NCBI RefSeq assembly: GCF_003713065.1
Contig: NZ_CP033433.1
Coordinates: 248,001 to 312,000 of the forward strand
DNA length: 64,000 nucleotides
Source: Cohnella candidum
Lineage (GTDB): Bacteria > Bacillota > Bacilli > Paenibacillales > Paenibacillaceae
Direction of reading: 5' to 3'
In this document: positions 35,540 through 44,959 of the stretch, in pieces
Position numbering within the stretch: position 1 is the first letter of the stretch
Layout of the letters: each line of letters begins with the position of its first letter
The notes under the pieces: generated by a model
What the model saw: only the letters and a program-made list of their open reading frames with translations
What the model was told of the DNA's origin: nothing
Databases searched by the model: none
Position numbers and translations under genes: made by a program

Positions 35540-35989
35540 ATGTTCAACCCAGAGTCCTGGACTCCGGATGCATGGATGCAGTTCCTGAAAGATCACTGGA
35601 TCGTCGTCGCAGCCGCCATCGTCGTCATTTTCGTCATCATGAAACTCGTCCAGACGGTCGTCAAATGGCTGCTCATCGCGGCGATCGTCATCGGCGTGGC
35701 CGTATACGGCGGCTACAGCATCGACGATTTGTCGGCCATCGGCTCCAAAGTGGAAGCGACGGCGAAGGACCAGGCGATCAAAGCGATGGCCGGGGAAGTC
35801 TCCAAGGCCGAGTACAAAGACAACGGAGACGGGAGCTACACGATCAAGACGCCGAACCTGGAACTGAACGGCGTTCCGAACTCCGGCGAAGTGTCCGTCA
35901 AATACCAGGGCTTGTCTCTGGGCAAGTGGAAGGTGGAGGGGGCGGTCCGCACCTTGATCGAGCAATCCCGCGCCGCCGCCAAAAAGTAA
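35540..35989 (+). CDS. Hypothetical membrane protein
   Basis: 149 residues: a short front, then two close hydrophobic helices (IVVAAAIVVIFVIM; WLLIAAIVIGVAVYGGYSI), then a soluble part with strands (GSYTIKTPNLELNG, SGEVSVKYQGLSLGKW). AGAGGAGAG lies 9 bases before the ATG at 35540. It has its own promoter and terminator. The next gene encodes a membrane transglutaminase-like protein; the link is unknown. Confidence 0.75.
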   Translation: MFNPESWTPDAWMQFLKDHWIVVAAAIVVIFVIMKLVQTVVKWLLIAAIVIGVAVYGGYSIDDLSAIGSKVEATAKDQAIKAMAGEVSKAEYKDNGDGSYTIKTPNLELNGVPNSGEVSVKYQGLSLGKWKVEGAVRTLIEQSRAAAKK

Positions 35990-35998
35990 ATCTCGTAA

Positions 35999-36030
35999 AG
36001 TCCCGCTCCCCTCGCGGGCTATTTTTTCTT
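35999..36030 (+). terminator. Rho-independent terminator
   Basis: AGTCCCGC / GCGGGCT stem followed by ATTTTTTCTT. Confidence 0.8.
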
Positions 36031-36047
36031 CACGGGAGGGTGATAAG

Positions 36048-37187
36048 ATGTCCGGTTGGTTCGCGTGGAACGTGCAGGAGACCAATCTGGTCACGGCCGT
36101 CCTGCTGGCGATCGTCGCCCTGTCGCTGCTCCAAGGCATTCGCAAAGGGGGGGGCGGGTCCGCCAGGCAGCTTTTTTCCTTTCTGATCCACTCGGTCGTG
36201 ACGGTCGGGGCCGTCGTTCTGTCGGCCTATGCCGCTTCCTCGGTTTCCGCCCGCCTCAGGGAATGGCTGATGGAGACCGGACTCACCCGGCCGTCGCCGG
36301 GAGCGAGTTATTTCAAGCAATTCAGCTATACCGTGATGGCCGGCCTCCGGGACTTGCCGTTATTCCGGTTTGCCGTCGTTTTTCTTCTGTGCTACATGAT
36401 CATTCGGCTTCTCACCGGCTTGTTCACCCGGTGGTTCGCGCTGATCGGCTCCGCTCCTTTCGCGCTGTTGCCGTCCGGCGGCGTCGTGGGACGGTCGGCA
36501 GGCGGCGCCATCGGCGCGGCGATGGGAGCGGTAAGGGCGCTGCTGCTGACGGCGCTGCTGTTCGGATACTGCGCGCTGTTCCCTCAAGGTCCGTATACCA
36601 GCTACATCGAGCAGTCGGGCCTGTACCGGGAGGTCGCGGCCCAAGTGATCCGCCCCGCCGCGGGGCCGCTGCTGGAAAAGCGGCTTCCCGTCTTCGCCCA
36701 AGCGATGTCGGGAGAGCTGGATCAGCTCTGGCTGCGCCGATACGACGTCATCGACGCGGAAGTGCCGGACGATATCGTGCGGGCGGCCAAGGAGATCACG
36801 AAGGATAAGACCGGGGACGAGGCCAAGGCACGCGCCCTGTACGAATGGGTAGGCTCCCGGATCGCCTATGACCATGATAAGGTGACCGCCTACGAGGTTC
36901 GCGGGGAATGGCGGGAACAGAATCCGGAGCAGACGTTCGAAACCAGAAAAGGCGTCTGCATCGACTACGCCCGGCTGTATGCCGCGATGGCTCGCGCCGT
37001 CGACCTCGACGTCCGTGTCGTGACCGGGCAAGGCTATGACGGACGCGGCGGATTCGGGGCGCATGCCTGGAACGAGGTCTACTTGTCCGAGACGGGCAAG
37101 TGGGTGCCGCTCGATCCTACGTGGGCGAATTCGGGGAACTGGTTCAATTCCCCAAGATTTTCCGACACTCATATTCGGCAAGCTTAA
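36048..37187 (+). CDS. Membrane protein with transglutaminase-like domain
   Basis: 379 residues. About four or five membrane helices fill the first 190 residues (including a CvpA-like arrangement), then an extracellular transglutaminase-like cysteine protease fold with the triad Cys304 (KGVCIDYARLYAAMARA), His339 (GAHAWNEVYL) and Asp356 (PLDPTWANSG). Such domains are proteases or cross-linking enzymes; the role here may concern the cell wall, since a class B penicillin-binding protein gene follows 74 bases later. GGAGGGTGAT precedes the ATG. Confidence 0.9.
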   Translation: MSGWFAWNVQETNLVTAVLLAIVALSLLQGIRKGGGGSARQLFSFLIHSVVTVGAVVLSAYAASSVSARLREWLMETGLTRPSPGASYFKQFSYTVMAGLRDLPLFRFAVVFLLCYMIIRLLTGLFTRWFALIGSAPFALLPSGGVVGRSAGGAIGAAMGAVRALLLTALLFGYCALFPQGPYTSYIEQSGLYREVAAQVIRPAAGPLLEKRLPVFAQAMSGELDQLWLRRYDVIDAEVPDDIVRAAKEITKDKTGDEAKARALYEWVGSRIAYDHDKVTAYEVRGEWREQNPEQTFETRKGVCIDYARLYAAMARAVDLDVRVVTGQGYDGRGGFGAHAWNEVYLSETGKWVPLDPTWANSGNWFNSPRFSDTHIRQA

Positions 37188-37261
37188 CAACTTATCGGCG
37201 CTCTTAATCGTCTATGTACGGGATGCAAGTTCAGCAACGCAAAGCAAGGAGGGTTTCGCAA

Positions 37262-39292
37262 GTGAGCAATTCCACGACGGAAGAAGCGCAAAAAAAAGAA
37301 TTGCGCAATCGGCGCCATTTCAGCTTCCGTTTGAACGTGTTCTTTTTCGCGACTTTTTTCGTTTTCTCCGTTTTGATCGTTCGTTTGGCTCTCCTGCAAT
37401 TCGTGGACGGGCCGACTTTGAAAGCCAAGGAGCATGAAATCGGGACCCGGAACGTGCCGATTCCCCCGATCCGCGGCAATATTTACGATTCGACCGGCAA
37501 ACCGATCGCCTACTCCTCTTCGACGCAGTCGCTGTACTTCACGCTGGAGCCGGGGACGAAGAAGGAAAAAGGCCAGGAATTGGCCGCGAAGCTGGTCGAG
37601 GTATTCAACAAATACGGCAGCAAAACCGCGAAGCCGCTGACGGCGGGCGAAGTTTTCGATTACATGGACTTCGACGGCGCGGTGCATCTCCCGTTCCAGC
37701 CCCGGCGGATCAAGTCCGGGCTGAGCAAGGAAGAAATCGCGTATTTCTCCGAGCACCGGGAAGAGTTCAAAGGCATCGACGTCGTCGAAGAGAGCATCCG
37801 CCAGTACAGCCCCGACAAAGTCGCGGTGCAGCTCGTCGGCTACATGAAGAAGCTGAGCGGCGCGGGCTCTCTCACGAAGTACAAAGACATTAAAACCGAG
37901 GAGACCGATCCGACGCTTAAATACCTCGATACCGAGGAAGTCGGCTTCGACGGCCTGGAGCTGATGTACCAAGACGAGCTGCGCGGCCGCAACGGCCTCA
38001 AATCGTATCCGGTCAATAACGAAAGCCGGATCATCGGACCGATGCAACTGACGAAGCCGGTCAAGGGGAATAACCTGTACCTGACGATCAACGAGGACGT
38101 CCAGCTCGCGACGCAGAAAGCGATCATGGACCACCTGCAGTTTTTGCGGAATTCGCCGGCGACCTCCATGTACCACGACGGCTACCAAGCCACGACCGGC
38201 TACGCCGTCGCCATGGAAGTGGACACCGGGAAGGTCGTCGCGATGGCCAGCATGCCGGACTACGATCCGAACTTGTGGCAAGGGGGCATCAGCTCCAAGG
38301 ACTACGACGCCGTGAAGTTTTTCACCGGCAACGGGACGATCCGCGAGGTTCAGGCTCCTTACGAGGACAACAAGGAACGCAGCAAGCACCCGTCCTCGCT
38401 CGTTTACCTGGGTTCGACGCAGAAGCCGCTTTCGGTCTTGGTGGGATTGTCGGAAAAGCTCATCACGCCTTCGTCCACCTTCAACGACATCGGTTATTTC
38501 GCGTTCGGCGCGACAGGGCATGAGGTGAAGGTCCGCAACTCCCACAACGCGGTCAACGGAACGCTCACCCCTGCCAGGGCGATCGAGAAGTCCTCCAACG
38601 CCTTCATGTCCGCGATGATCGGCAATGCGCTGTACCTGAAGAAAGGCGACGCCGGCATCGACATTTGGGACAGCTACATGAAGCAGTTCGGCTTGGGCGT
38701 CTCGACAGGCAGCGGATTGCCGGGCGAAAGCAGCGGCTTTATCAACTATACGATCGAAGCCAAGAAGGCGAGTACCCAGTCCGCTCTCGTCTACGCTTCT
38801 TTCGGACAGCAAGGTCGCTATACGGCGCTGCAGCTGGCGCAATACGCGACGATGCTCGCTAACCATGGCAAACGGCTGAAGCCGCAGTTCGTGAACGAAA
38901 TCAAAGACGCGGCGGGCAACGTCGTGCAGCCTTATCAGCCTGAGGTTCTCAATACGGTCAGTTTCCCGGATTCCTACTGGAAGACGATCGAAGCCGGGAT
39001 GTCCAAGGTCAGCGTGAAAGGCTTCGACGACTTCCCCTATGAGTTCATGAGGAAAACGGGGACCTCCGAGCAGGGCGTCGCGGGACAGCTCGTCGAGAAC
39101 GGCGTGTTCATCGCTTACGCGCCCGCGAAAAACCCGAAACTGGCCGTCGCGGTCGTCGTACCGCAAGGCGGCTTCGGCGGCTGGGCGGCGGCTCCGATCG
39201 CGCGCAAGATTTTCGACGCGTACGATGCCGCCGTCGGGCTGACCGGCACGCCGCACAAGTCCACTACCCCGCCTATCCCGCTAACTTATTAG
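37262..39292 (+). CDS. Class B penicillin-binding protein (transpeptidase)
   Basis: 676 residues. One membrane helix (FFFATFFVFSVLIVRLALLQF), then a PBP dimerisation domain (IPPIRGNIYDSTGKPIAYSS) and the transpeptidase domain with S385-T-Q-K388, S444-S-N446 and K598-T-G600. It cross-links peptidoglycan outside the membrane. No PASTA repeats are present, unlike SpoVD and PBP2x; it resembles PBP2/PBP3-type enzymes. GTG at 37262 follows AAGGAGGG by 8 bases; the longer frame from 37214 lacks a ribosome site. Which phase of growth it serves is not evident. Confidence 0.93.
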   Translation: MSNSTTEEAQKKELRNRRHFSFRLNVFFFATFFVFSVLIVRLALLQFVDGPTLKAKEHEIGTRNVPIPPIRGNIYDSTGKPIAYSSSTQSLYFTLEPGTKKEKGQELAAKLVEVFNKYGSKTAKPLTAGEVFDYMDFDGAVHLPFQPRRIKSGLSKEEIAYFSEHREEFKGIDVVEESIRQYSPDKVAVQLVGYMKKLSGAGSLTKYKDIKTEETDPTLKYLDTEEVGFDGLELMYQDELRGRNGLKSYPVNNESRIIGPMQLTKPVKGNNLYLTINEDVQLATQKAIMDHLQFLRNSPATSMYHDGYQATTGYAVAMEVDTGKVVAMASMPDYDPNLWQGGISSKDYDAVKFFTGNGTIREVQAPYEDNKERSKHPSSLVYLGSTQKPLSVLVGLSEKLITPSSTFNDIGYFAFGATGHEVKVRNSHNAVNGTLTPARAIEKSSNAFMSAMIGNALYLKKGDAGIDIWDSYMKQFGLGVSTGSGLPGESSGFINYTIEAKKASTQSALVYASFGQQGRYTALQLAQYATMLANHGKRLKPQFVNEIKDAAGNVVQPYQPEVLNTVSFPDSYWKTIEAGMSKVSVKGFDDFPYEFMRKTGTSEQGVAGQLVENGVFIAYAPAKNPKLAVAVVVPQGGFGGWAAAPIARKIFDAYDAAVGLTGTPHKSTTPPIPLTY

Positions 39293-39328
39293 ATGGATGT
39301 CTAAATCAAACGGCGCAAAGTCACAACG

Positions 39329-39355
39329 ATCCGCTCCCCCAAGGAGCGGATTTTT
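39329..39355 (+). terminator. Rho-independent terminator
   Basis: ATCCGCTCC CCCAA GGAGCGGAT TTTT, after the PBP gene. Confidence 0.9.
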
Positions 39356-39421
39356 CGCAAATGTGGTAGAATGACGATGAATTAGGCATCCGGCTGGGAT
39401 GGAAAGAGAGGAACTGACAGC

Positions 39422-40165
39422 ATGCCGCGATATCGCTTATTGGCGCTGGATTTGGACGGGACGCTGCTGAACGAGAACAGCGAAATCAGTCCCGGCAATG
39501 CGGAGTGGGTAAAGCGCGCCCAAGAAGCCGGCGTCACGGTGGTTTTGTCCACCGGCCGGGGATTTCCGAGCGCACTTCCGTTCGCGGAGCAGCTCGGACT
39601 CGACAATCCGATGATCGTCGTGAACGGCGGGGAAATCTGGCGCAAGCCGCATGAGCTGCACCGCAGGACCTTGCTGGATTCCGACATCGTCAACCGCCTG
39701 CATCAATTGGCGCAGAAGCACGGCGACACCTGGTTCTGGGCGTACTCGACGGAAAATATCTACAACAAAGAACGCTGGGTCGACGACATCGGCTCCCGCG
39801 ACTGGCTGAAATTCGGTTACTATACGGAAGAGCTCCCCGTGCTGCAAGCCATTTTGGATGAAATCCAAACGTGGGGCGGACTCGAGATCAGCAACTCCTC
39901 TCCCTTTAATCTGGAAATCAATCCCGAAGGCGTCTCCAAAGCGACGGCGCTCGAGGAAGTATGCCGGCTGATCGGCTGCGACATGTCCGAGGTCGCGACG
40001 GTCGGCGACAGCCTGAACGACATTGCCGCGATCCGGGCCTGCGGACTCGGCGTCGCGATGGGCAACGCGCAGGAGGAAGTGAAAGCGGCCGCCGACTTCG
40101 TGACGGCAAGCCATTTGGAAGACGGAGTCGCCTTCATGATCCAGGAATACGTGCTGAAGGACTGA
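39422..40165 (+). CDS. Cof-type HAD hydrolase
   Basis: 247 residues. DLDGTLL at the N-terminus gives the catalytic Asp pair, STGR the second motif, and VATVGDSLNDIAAIRACG the fourth with its acidic metal ligands. The cap domain in the middle is of the C2 (Cof) type. These enzymes dephosphorylate sugar or cofactor phosphates in the cytoplasm; substrate not determinable. An extended -10 (TGGTAGAAT, 39364-39372) lies upstream. The next two genes follow closely. Confidence 0.9.
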   Translation: MPRYRLLALDLDGTLLNENSEISPGNAEWVKRAQEAGVTVVLSTGRGFPSALPFAEQLGLDNPMIVVNGGEIWRKPHELHRRTLLDSDIVNRLHQLAQKHGDTWFWAYSTENIYNKERWVDDIGSRDWLKFGYYTEELPVLQAILDEIQTWGGLEISNSSPFNLEINPEGVSKATALEEVCRLIGCDMSEVATVGDSLNDIAAIRACGLGVAMGNAQEEVKAAADFVTASHLEDGVAFMIQEYVLKD

Positions 40166-40171
40166 TCGGGG

Positions 40172-40681
40172 ATGGACATCATCGGTTGGCTGCTCATCGC
40201 GGCATTGTTCGCGCTGGGCATGGCGGGTGCGGTGTTCCCGGTGCTGCCGGGTGCGCTCGCGATTTACGCCGCTTTCTTCGTGTACGGCTTGTTCTTCTCG
40301 TTCGAGCCGTTCGGGTTCTGGTTTTGGACGATCCAGACACTCATTGTCGCGCTGCTCTTCGTCGCCGATTACCTCGTCAATGCCTGGGGGGTAAAAAAAT
40401 ACGGCGGCTCCAGGGCTTCGGTCATCGGCAGCACGATCGGCATCCTGATCGGGCCTTTCGTCATTCCGGCGTTCGGTTTGGTCATCGGTCCGCTCGCCGG
40501 CGCCGTGCTCGGGGAATGGATCGACGGGGTCGCCCGCGGCGTCCGCTTGGACAAGGCCTTCTTCGTCCGTTCCCTGAAAGTCGGCTGGGGCGCGTTGGTC
40601 GGACTGCTCAGCAGTACGGTCGTGAAGGTGCTCCTGCAGCTGGCGATGATCGTCATTTTCGTCATTTGGCTTGTTTTTTGA
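40172..40681 (+). CDS. DUF456 membrane protein
   Basis: 169 residues with about five membrane helices. The pattern [39 protein letters not shown], then [19 protein letters not shown] and [14 protein letters not shown] is that of DUF456. It starts 6 bases after the HAD gene. Function unknown in the family. Confidence 0.88.
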   Translation: MDIIGWLLIAALFALGMAGAVFPVLPGALAIYAAFFVYGLFFSFEPFGFWFWTIQTLIVALLFVADYLVNAWGVKKYGGSRASVIGSTIGILIGPFVIPAFGLVIGPLAGAVLGEWIDGVARGVRLDKAFFVRSLKVGWGALVGLLSSTVVKVLLQLAMIVIFVIWLVF

Positions 40682-40715
40682 CTCTATTCGCGCACATTTC
40701 AAGGAGGAAACGTAC

Positions 40716-41447
40716 ATGGTACGCGTTACGGTATGGAATGAATTCAAACACGAGCAAATCCACGAGGAAGTGCGCAAGGTATATCCGGAAGGCCTGCACC
40801 GTGCGATCGCCGCAGGACTGGAAGGCGACGCCGATCTGAAAGTTCGCACGGCGACCCAGCCGGAACCCGAGCATGGGCTGACGGAAGAGGTGCTGAACGA
40901 TACCGACGTGCTGGTCTGGTGGGGGCACATGGCGCATGACGAGGTGGACGATGCCATCGTGAACCGCGTCCACGAGCGCGTCCTGAACGGGATGGGGCTG
41001 GTCGTGCTGCACTCCGGCCATTTCTCGAAAATTTTCAAAAAGCTGATGGGCACGGGCTGCGATCTCAAATGGCGCGAAGCCAACGAGAAGGAGCGCATTT
41101 GGACGGTGGATCCGTCCCATCCGATCGCCGCGGGCATCCCGGAGTATTTCGAAATCAAGCCCGAGGAAATGTACGGAGAGCACTTCGACGTTCCGGCGCC
41201 GGACGAGCTGATTTTCGTCAGCTGGTTCGAGGGCGGAGAAGTGTTCCGCAGCGGCTGCACCTGGCATCGGGGTCAAGGCAAAATCTTCTACTTCCGTCCC
41301 GGCCACGAGACGTATCCCACTTATTTCGATCCGACCGTCCGCCGCGTAATCGCCAACGGCGTCAAGTGGGCGGCACCTTCCGGCGCGGCCAAGCCGGTGC
41401 GCGGCAACCACAAGCCGCTGGAAGCGATCAAGGGAATTGAGGCGTAA
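40716..41447 (+). CDS. ThuA domain protein
   Basis: 243 residues. [50 protein letters not shown] and [15 protein letters not shown] match ThuA-like trehalose utilisation proteins, which have a glutamine-amidotransferase-like fold without the catalytic Cys. AAGGAGGAAACGTAC precedes the ATG at 40716. Some ThuA proteins convert keto-sugars; here no sugar operon is attached, so the role is open. Confidence 0.9.
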   Translation: MVRVTVWNEFKHEQIHEEVRKVYPEGLHRAIAAGLEGDADLKVRTATQPEPEHGLTEEVLNDTDVLVWWGHMAHDEVDDAIVNRVHERVLNGMGLVVLHSGHFSKIFKKLMGTGCDLKWREANEKERIWTVDPSHPIAAGIPEYFEIKPEEMYGEHFDVPAPDELIFVSWFEGGEVFRSGCTWHRGQGKIFYFRPGHETYPTYFDPTVRRVIANGVKWAAPSGAAKPVRGNHKPLEAIKGIEA

Positions 41448-41453
41448 CGACAG

Positions 41454-43085
41454 GTGAAAAAGGACACGCTGCTTAAAGGCACGCTCATCCTCGCCGCGGC
41501 GGCTCTCGTGGCGAGGGCCCTGGGCATCCTCCAGCGGGTGCCGCTGGAGCATGTGCTGAGCGATAAAGGCGACATCTACTACGGTGTGGCTAACAACGTT
41601 TATTTGTTTCTGTTGGTGGTGGCGACGGCCGGTTTACCGAGCGCCGTCAGCAAAATGGTGTCCGAGCGTTACGCGCTCGGACGCGAAGACGAAGCGCGGC
41701 AAATCTACCGCGCCGCCCTTCTGTTCGGTATCGCGGCAGGCCTGGTCATCACGCTGCTCATGTTCGGCCTCGCGCCGCTCATTGCCGGACCGATCATGCA
41801 CGAGCCGGGAGCGGCCGCTTCGATCCGGGCCATCGCGCCTTCGCTGCTGCTGTTTCCCATCATTGCGATGATGCGAGGGTACTATCAGGGCCGCCATTTC
41901 ATGGCGGCGGGCGGCATGTCCCAGATCATCGAACAGATTCTCCGCGTGGCGGCGGCGATCGGGATCGCCTTCTCTTTCGCGGCGTGGGGCTGGGGAGACG
42001 AATGGATCGCCGCCGGCGCGTCGTTCGGGAGCGTGTTCGGCAGCATCGGCGCTTTCCTGGTCATGCTGTACTACGGCCGCAAGCTGTCCGCGGCAGATAA
42101 ACAGGCAGGAGGCAGCGTTGACCGGAAAGCATCGGTCAAGCTGGCGCTCGCCGGCATTTACCGGGAATTGTTCCGGCTTTCCGTTCCGATCATCTTCACT
42201 TCCGTGACCGTGCAATTGACGTATACGCTGGACTCGATTCTGATCAAACCGCTACTGAGCGGCCACTTCGCGCCAGACACGATTTACGAGTGGGGCAGCG
42301 TACTCGTCCAGCGCGCGCAGTCGATCGCGGGCATTCCCGTCATCCTGGCGGTGGCCCTGGGCCAGTCCATCATCCCGGTCATTTCATCCGCCCACGCGAC
42401 GGGAGACCGCAACAAAGTCGGCAAGCAAGCTTCGCTCGCGATCCGGATCGCCGTCTTCAGCGGCATGCCGGTCGTGCTGCTGATGTCGGTCGGCGCTTAC
42501 AGCGTGAACGGGTTCCTGTTCAGCTCGGACGCCGGCAGCCTGATCGTCGCCATGCTGACGTTCGGCACCATTTTCCAGATCGGCATGATGATCACCAACT
42601 CGATGCTGCTCGGGATCGGCCAGCCGCGCAAAGCGACGATGCACGTCATCACCGGCATGCTCATCAAAGTCATCCTCAGCTTTGCGCTGGCTCCTTGGCT
42701 CGGCGTTTACGGCCTCATTTTAGCGACTTCGGTATGTTTCATCTGGGCGCTCGGCTTCAACATCCTGAGCCTCAAGAAAAGAACGGCCCTCCAAGTCATC
42801 GAAGGCCGCCGTTGGGCGGGGTTCCTGGCAACGGTCGTGATCGTGGCTGCCGTCCTGTGGGGGCTTCAGAAGGGCGTTCTCGGCCTGCTGGGCGGACTCC
42901 CGGAGAAGGTCGGATTCCTGTTCTCCTCGGCCGTCATGGGACTGGCCGTCCTGGGCGTATATCCGACGCTTCTCGTCCTGCTGAACGTCATCACCCGGGA
43001 AGAAACGGATTCTTATCCGAAGGCGGTCCGAAAGCTGCTGGCTCCTATATTCAAGCTGCGCGGAAGCCGGGCAACGGGATCCTAA
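41454..43085 (+). CDS. MurJ/SpoVB-type polysaccharide flippase
   Basis: 543 residues with about 14 membrane helices. KGTLILAAAALVARALGILQRVPL at the start and the repeated helix pattern match the MOP superfamily of lipid-linked oligosaccharide flippases (SpoVB, YtgP/MurJ, YkvU). It should flip a lipid-linked sugar precursor across the membrane, perhaps for cortex or wall. GTG start; the ribosome site GAGG lies about 11 bases upstream and is weak. Its stop overlaps the stop of the convergent DUF2515 gene. The exact paralog cannot be assigned by eye. Confidence 0.9.
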   Translation: MKKDTLLKGTLILAAAALVARALGILQRVPLEHVLSDKGDIYYGVANNVYLFLLVVATAGLPSAVSKMVSERYALGREDEARQIYRAALLFGIAAGLVITLLMFGLAPLIAGPIMHEPGAAASIRAIAPSLLLFPIIAMMRGYYQGRHFMAAGGMSQIIEQILRVAAAIGIAFSFAAWGWGDEWIAAGASFGSVFGSIGAFLVMLYYGRKLSAADKQAGGSVDRKASVKLALAGIYRELFRLSVPIIFTSVTVQLTYTLDSILIKPLLSGHFAPDTIYEWGSVLVQRAQSIAGIPVILAVALGQSIIPVISSAHATGDRNKVGKQASLAIRIAVFSGMPVVLLMSVGAYSVNGFLFSSDAGSLIVAMLTFGTIFQIGMMITNSMLLGIGQPRKATMHVITGMLIKVILSFALAPWLGVYGLILATSVCFIWALGFNILSLKKRTALQVIEGRRWAGFLATVVIVAAVLWGLQKGVLGLLGGLPEKVGFLFSSAVMGLAVLGVYPTLLVLLNVITREETDSYPKAVRKLLAPIFKLRGSRATGS

Positions 43086-44302
43086 CGGATTCTGGCGGCC
43101 ATACGGACGGCCGTCTGCCACTTCCGCTGACCGAACAGATGCTCGGCGGTCATGTCGAGAATGCGCGGCGGCTTCGGCTTGGATACGTAATGCAGCGCCT
43201 TCGGATCGCGGAACCAGTCCGGCAGTTCGGATTGCGGCAGCGGTTGGTCGGGCCATGCCTCCAGCAATGGAGGGCTGTACCATCGCTTGGCGGCGGGGTT
43301 TTCTCCGGAAGGAGAAACTCCGCCGCTTTTTTGCTGCGAGGCCGCGGTGAAGCGCTCCGGCCAGTAGTCGGCCCGGGAGCCCGTATGAGGGACTTTCGCC
43401 GCGAAATAGACCGCGCCGGTCAATACCCGCGGATAAGCGAAAAGCATGCCGTACAGGCATTTGCCGAAAGCGATCCGCTCATCCAGGTTCGTGAATTTCT
43501 CGAGCACTCTACCGGCCAGCGTCAAGGAACGGTCTCTTCTCGAATCCGGCTGCAGCAGCGGGAACAGCAGCTGGTTCTCCTGCAGGAAGGGAAGCATCCG
43601 GAAGCTCAGGTCGAACACGCGCTCGCGGAAGAAGGAGTTTTCCACGACGGGGGCTTGGATGACATGCTGTTCGTTGACGATCAGCGCCACGGTGAGCAGC
43701 GGCGATTCCCGCGTCACCCAAAAACGCTCCCAAAACGGAGACATGAAGGAAGAGACGCCGAACGAGGGAAGCAGGCCGAACAGGGGGGCGCCGGCGCGGC
43801 GGCTTTCCGCGTAAACGCGCAGCTGGGGATAAGCGTCACGGAAAATGAGGGCGTTGCAAGTTTCGAGCAGCTTGAATTGGTCGGCCGCTTTATCTTCGTC
43901 GAGCAGGTACGGCAGCCATTCTCCCTTCAAATCGGTCATCGACCAGCCGCCGTTCCGCGACACCAAATGGGCCAGCAGCGCCCAATGGAGCTCCGGGAAC
44001 TCTCTGTAAAGGTTCCAATACGCCTGCGTGCGGGTGACGTTATTCCGGTTCCAGACGTCCGTTTCCTTGCGGATGCGCTCCGCCAGCTCCCTCTCGAACG
44101 GTACTTCCGGTCCCCGGACGATGGCCCGGGACGGCGTGCGGGTTTCCTTGCTGTCCAGAATCGCCGCCATCTCCCGTATTGATTTTCGCGACAGGGGCAG
44201 CTCGGCCCGTTCCGCCGTCAAGCGGGCGGAACGTCTCCAAACGGACGTTTTACGCCAAAAGCCCTTCGCCAACGCGCCTGCCGATCGCCAAATCGAATTC
44301 AC
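43082..44302 (-). CDS. DUF2515 family protein (YppC-like)
   Basis: About 406 residues. NNVTRTQAYWNLYREFPELHWALLAHLVSRNGGWSMTDLKGEWLP and the later RVLEKFTNLDERIAFGKCLYGMLF are typical of DUF2515, known from Bacillales with no assigned function. GTG at 44302 is chosen, with AAAAGGGG 11 bases before; the open frame extends much further but lies opposite the thioredoxin-like gene and its promoter, so it is not used. The C-terminus reads IRxx and overlaps the flippase stop by 4 bases. Confidence 0.8.
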   Translation of the reverse strand: MNSIWRSAGALAKGFWRKTSVWRRSARLTAERAELPLSRKSIREMAAILDSKETRTPSRAIVRGPEVPFERELAERIRKETDVWNRNNVTRTQAYWNLYREFPELHWALLAHLVSRNGGWSMTDLKGEWLPYLLDEDKAADQFKLLETCNALIFRDAYPQLRVYAESRRAGAPLFGLLPSFGVSSFMSPFWERFWVTRESPLLTVALIVNEQHVIQAPVVENSFFRERVFDLSFRMLPFLQENQLLFPLLQPDSRRDRSLTLAGRVLEKFTNLDERIAFGKCLYGMLFAYPRVLTGAVYFAAKVPHTGSRADYWPERFTAASQQKSGGVSPSGENPAAKRWYSPPLLEAWPDQPLPQSELPDWFRDPKALHYVSKPKPPRILDMTAEHLFGQRKWQTAVRMAARIR

Positions 44303-44355
44303 CGGTTCAAACCCCTTTTCCGTTTTCAGACCCTGCCTATAGCGTGACCGAATAC

Positions 44356-44384
44356 TTGTAGAGGAAATCCCCCAAGCGTATAAT
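44356..44384 (+). promoter_or_regulatory. SigA-type promoter
   Basis: TTGTAG (44356-44361), 17 bases, TATAAT (44379-44384). Confidence 0.7.
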
Positions 44385-44431
44385 ATCCGTACGCGAATCG
44401 CTAAAGATTGGAACCACGAGGAGGAGTCGGC

Positions 44432-44782
44432 ATGCAGCGCGTCTCGGATGAAGCGGAATTCCGCCGGTTGACGGCGGGGGACGGATTGACGGTCGCCGTG
44501 TTCAAGGCGGCTTGGTGCAAGGATTGCCATTTTATCGAACCCTTTATGCCCGACGTGGAGCAAGCATACGCCGATCGCATCTCTTTCTTCGAAGTCGACC
44601 GTGACGAGATGCCGGATCTTTGCTCGGAGCTGAACATTTTGGGCATTCCCAGCTTCATCGCGTTCCGGAACGGACAGGAATTGATCCGGTTCGTCAGCAA
44701 GCTCCGCAAAACGCGGGAAGAAATCGAAGAGTTCCTCAATCGCGCCGTCGCCGTAGCGGCAGCCATGCCGGCGCAAGCTTGA
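44432..44782 (+). CDS. Thioredoxin family protein with WCKDC site
   Basis: 116 residues with a thioredoxin fold: VAVFKAAWCKDCHF, VDRDEMPDLCSELNILGIPSFIAFRNG with the cis-Pro. The active site is Cys29-Lys-Asp-Cys32 rather than CGPC, which usually shifts the redox potential and substrate choice. GAGGAGGAG lies 6 bases before the ATG at 44432. No signal peptide, so cytoplasmic. Partner unknown. Confidence 0.9.
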   Translation: MQRVSDEAEFRRLTAGDGLTVAVFKAAWCKDCHFIEPFMPDVEQAYADRISFFEVDRDEMPDLCSELNILGIPSFIAFRNGQELIRFVSKLRKTREEIEEFLNRAVAVAAAMPAQA

Positions 44783-44903
44783 CCGGACTATCCGTCGGTA
44801 GTGGACGGAACGCGCCGCCGAACCCCGTTTCGGCGGTTTTTTCATCGTGATGGCCGGAGGCAGATGTCACAGTTTGAACATGGTATTGGGGGTTGCGCTT
44901 CTG

Positions 44904-44909
44904 TATAAT
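44904..44909 (+). promoter_or_regulatory. -10 element before ctaA
   Basis: TATAAT at 44904. Transcription from it would start near 44916, after the first possible ATG (44915), which supports ATG 44960 as the ctaA start. Confidence 0.5.
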
Positions 44910-44959
44910 GGGAAATGGCCGTTCAAGTGCCTACTTTCACAAAGAAATCGGGGATGGGC

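Noticed and set aside
37184..39256. 690-codon minus-strand frame
   Set aside because: Complete shadow of the penicillin-binding protein gene, which has all three transpeptidase motifs.
41454..43085. Naming the flippase murJ or spoVB
   Set aside because: MOP-family paralogs cannot be told apart by eye and the neighbourhood is not decisive.
44303..44845. N-terminal extension of the DUF2515 frame
   Set aside because: It overlaps the thioredoxin-like gene and its promoter on the other strand; the extra part shows the shadow composition.
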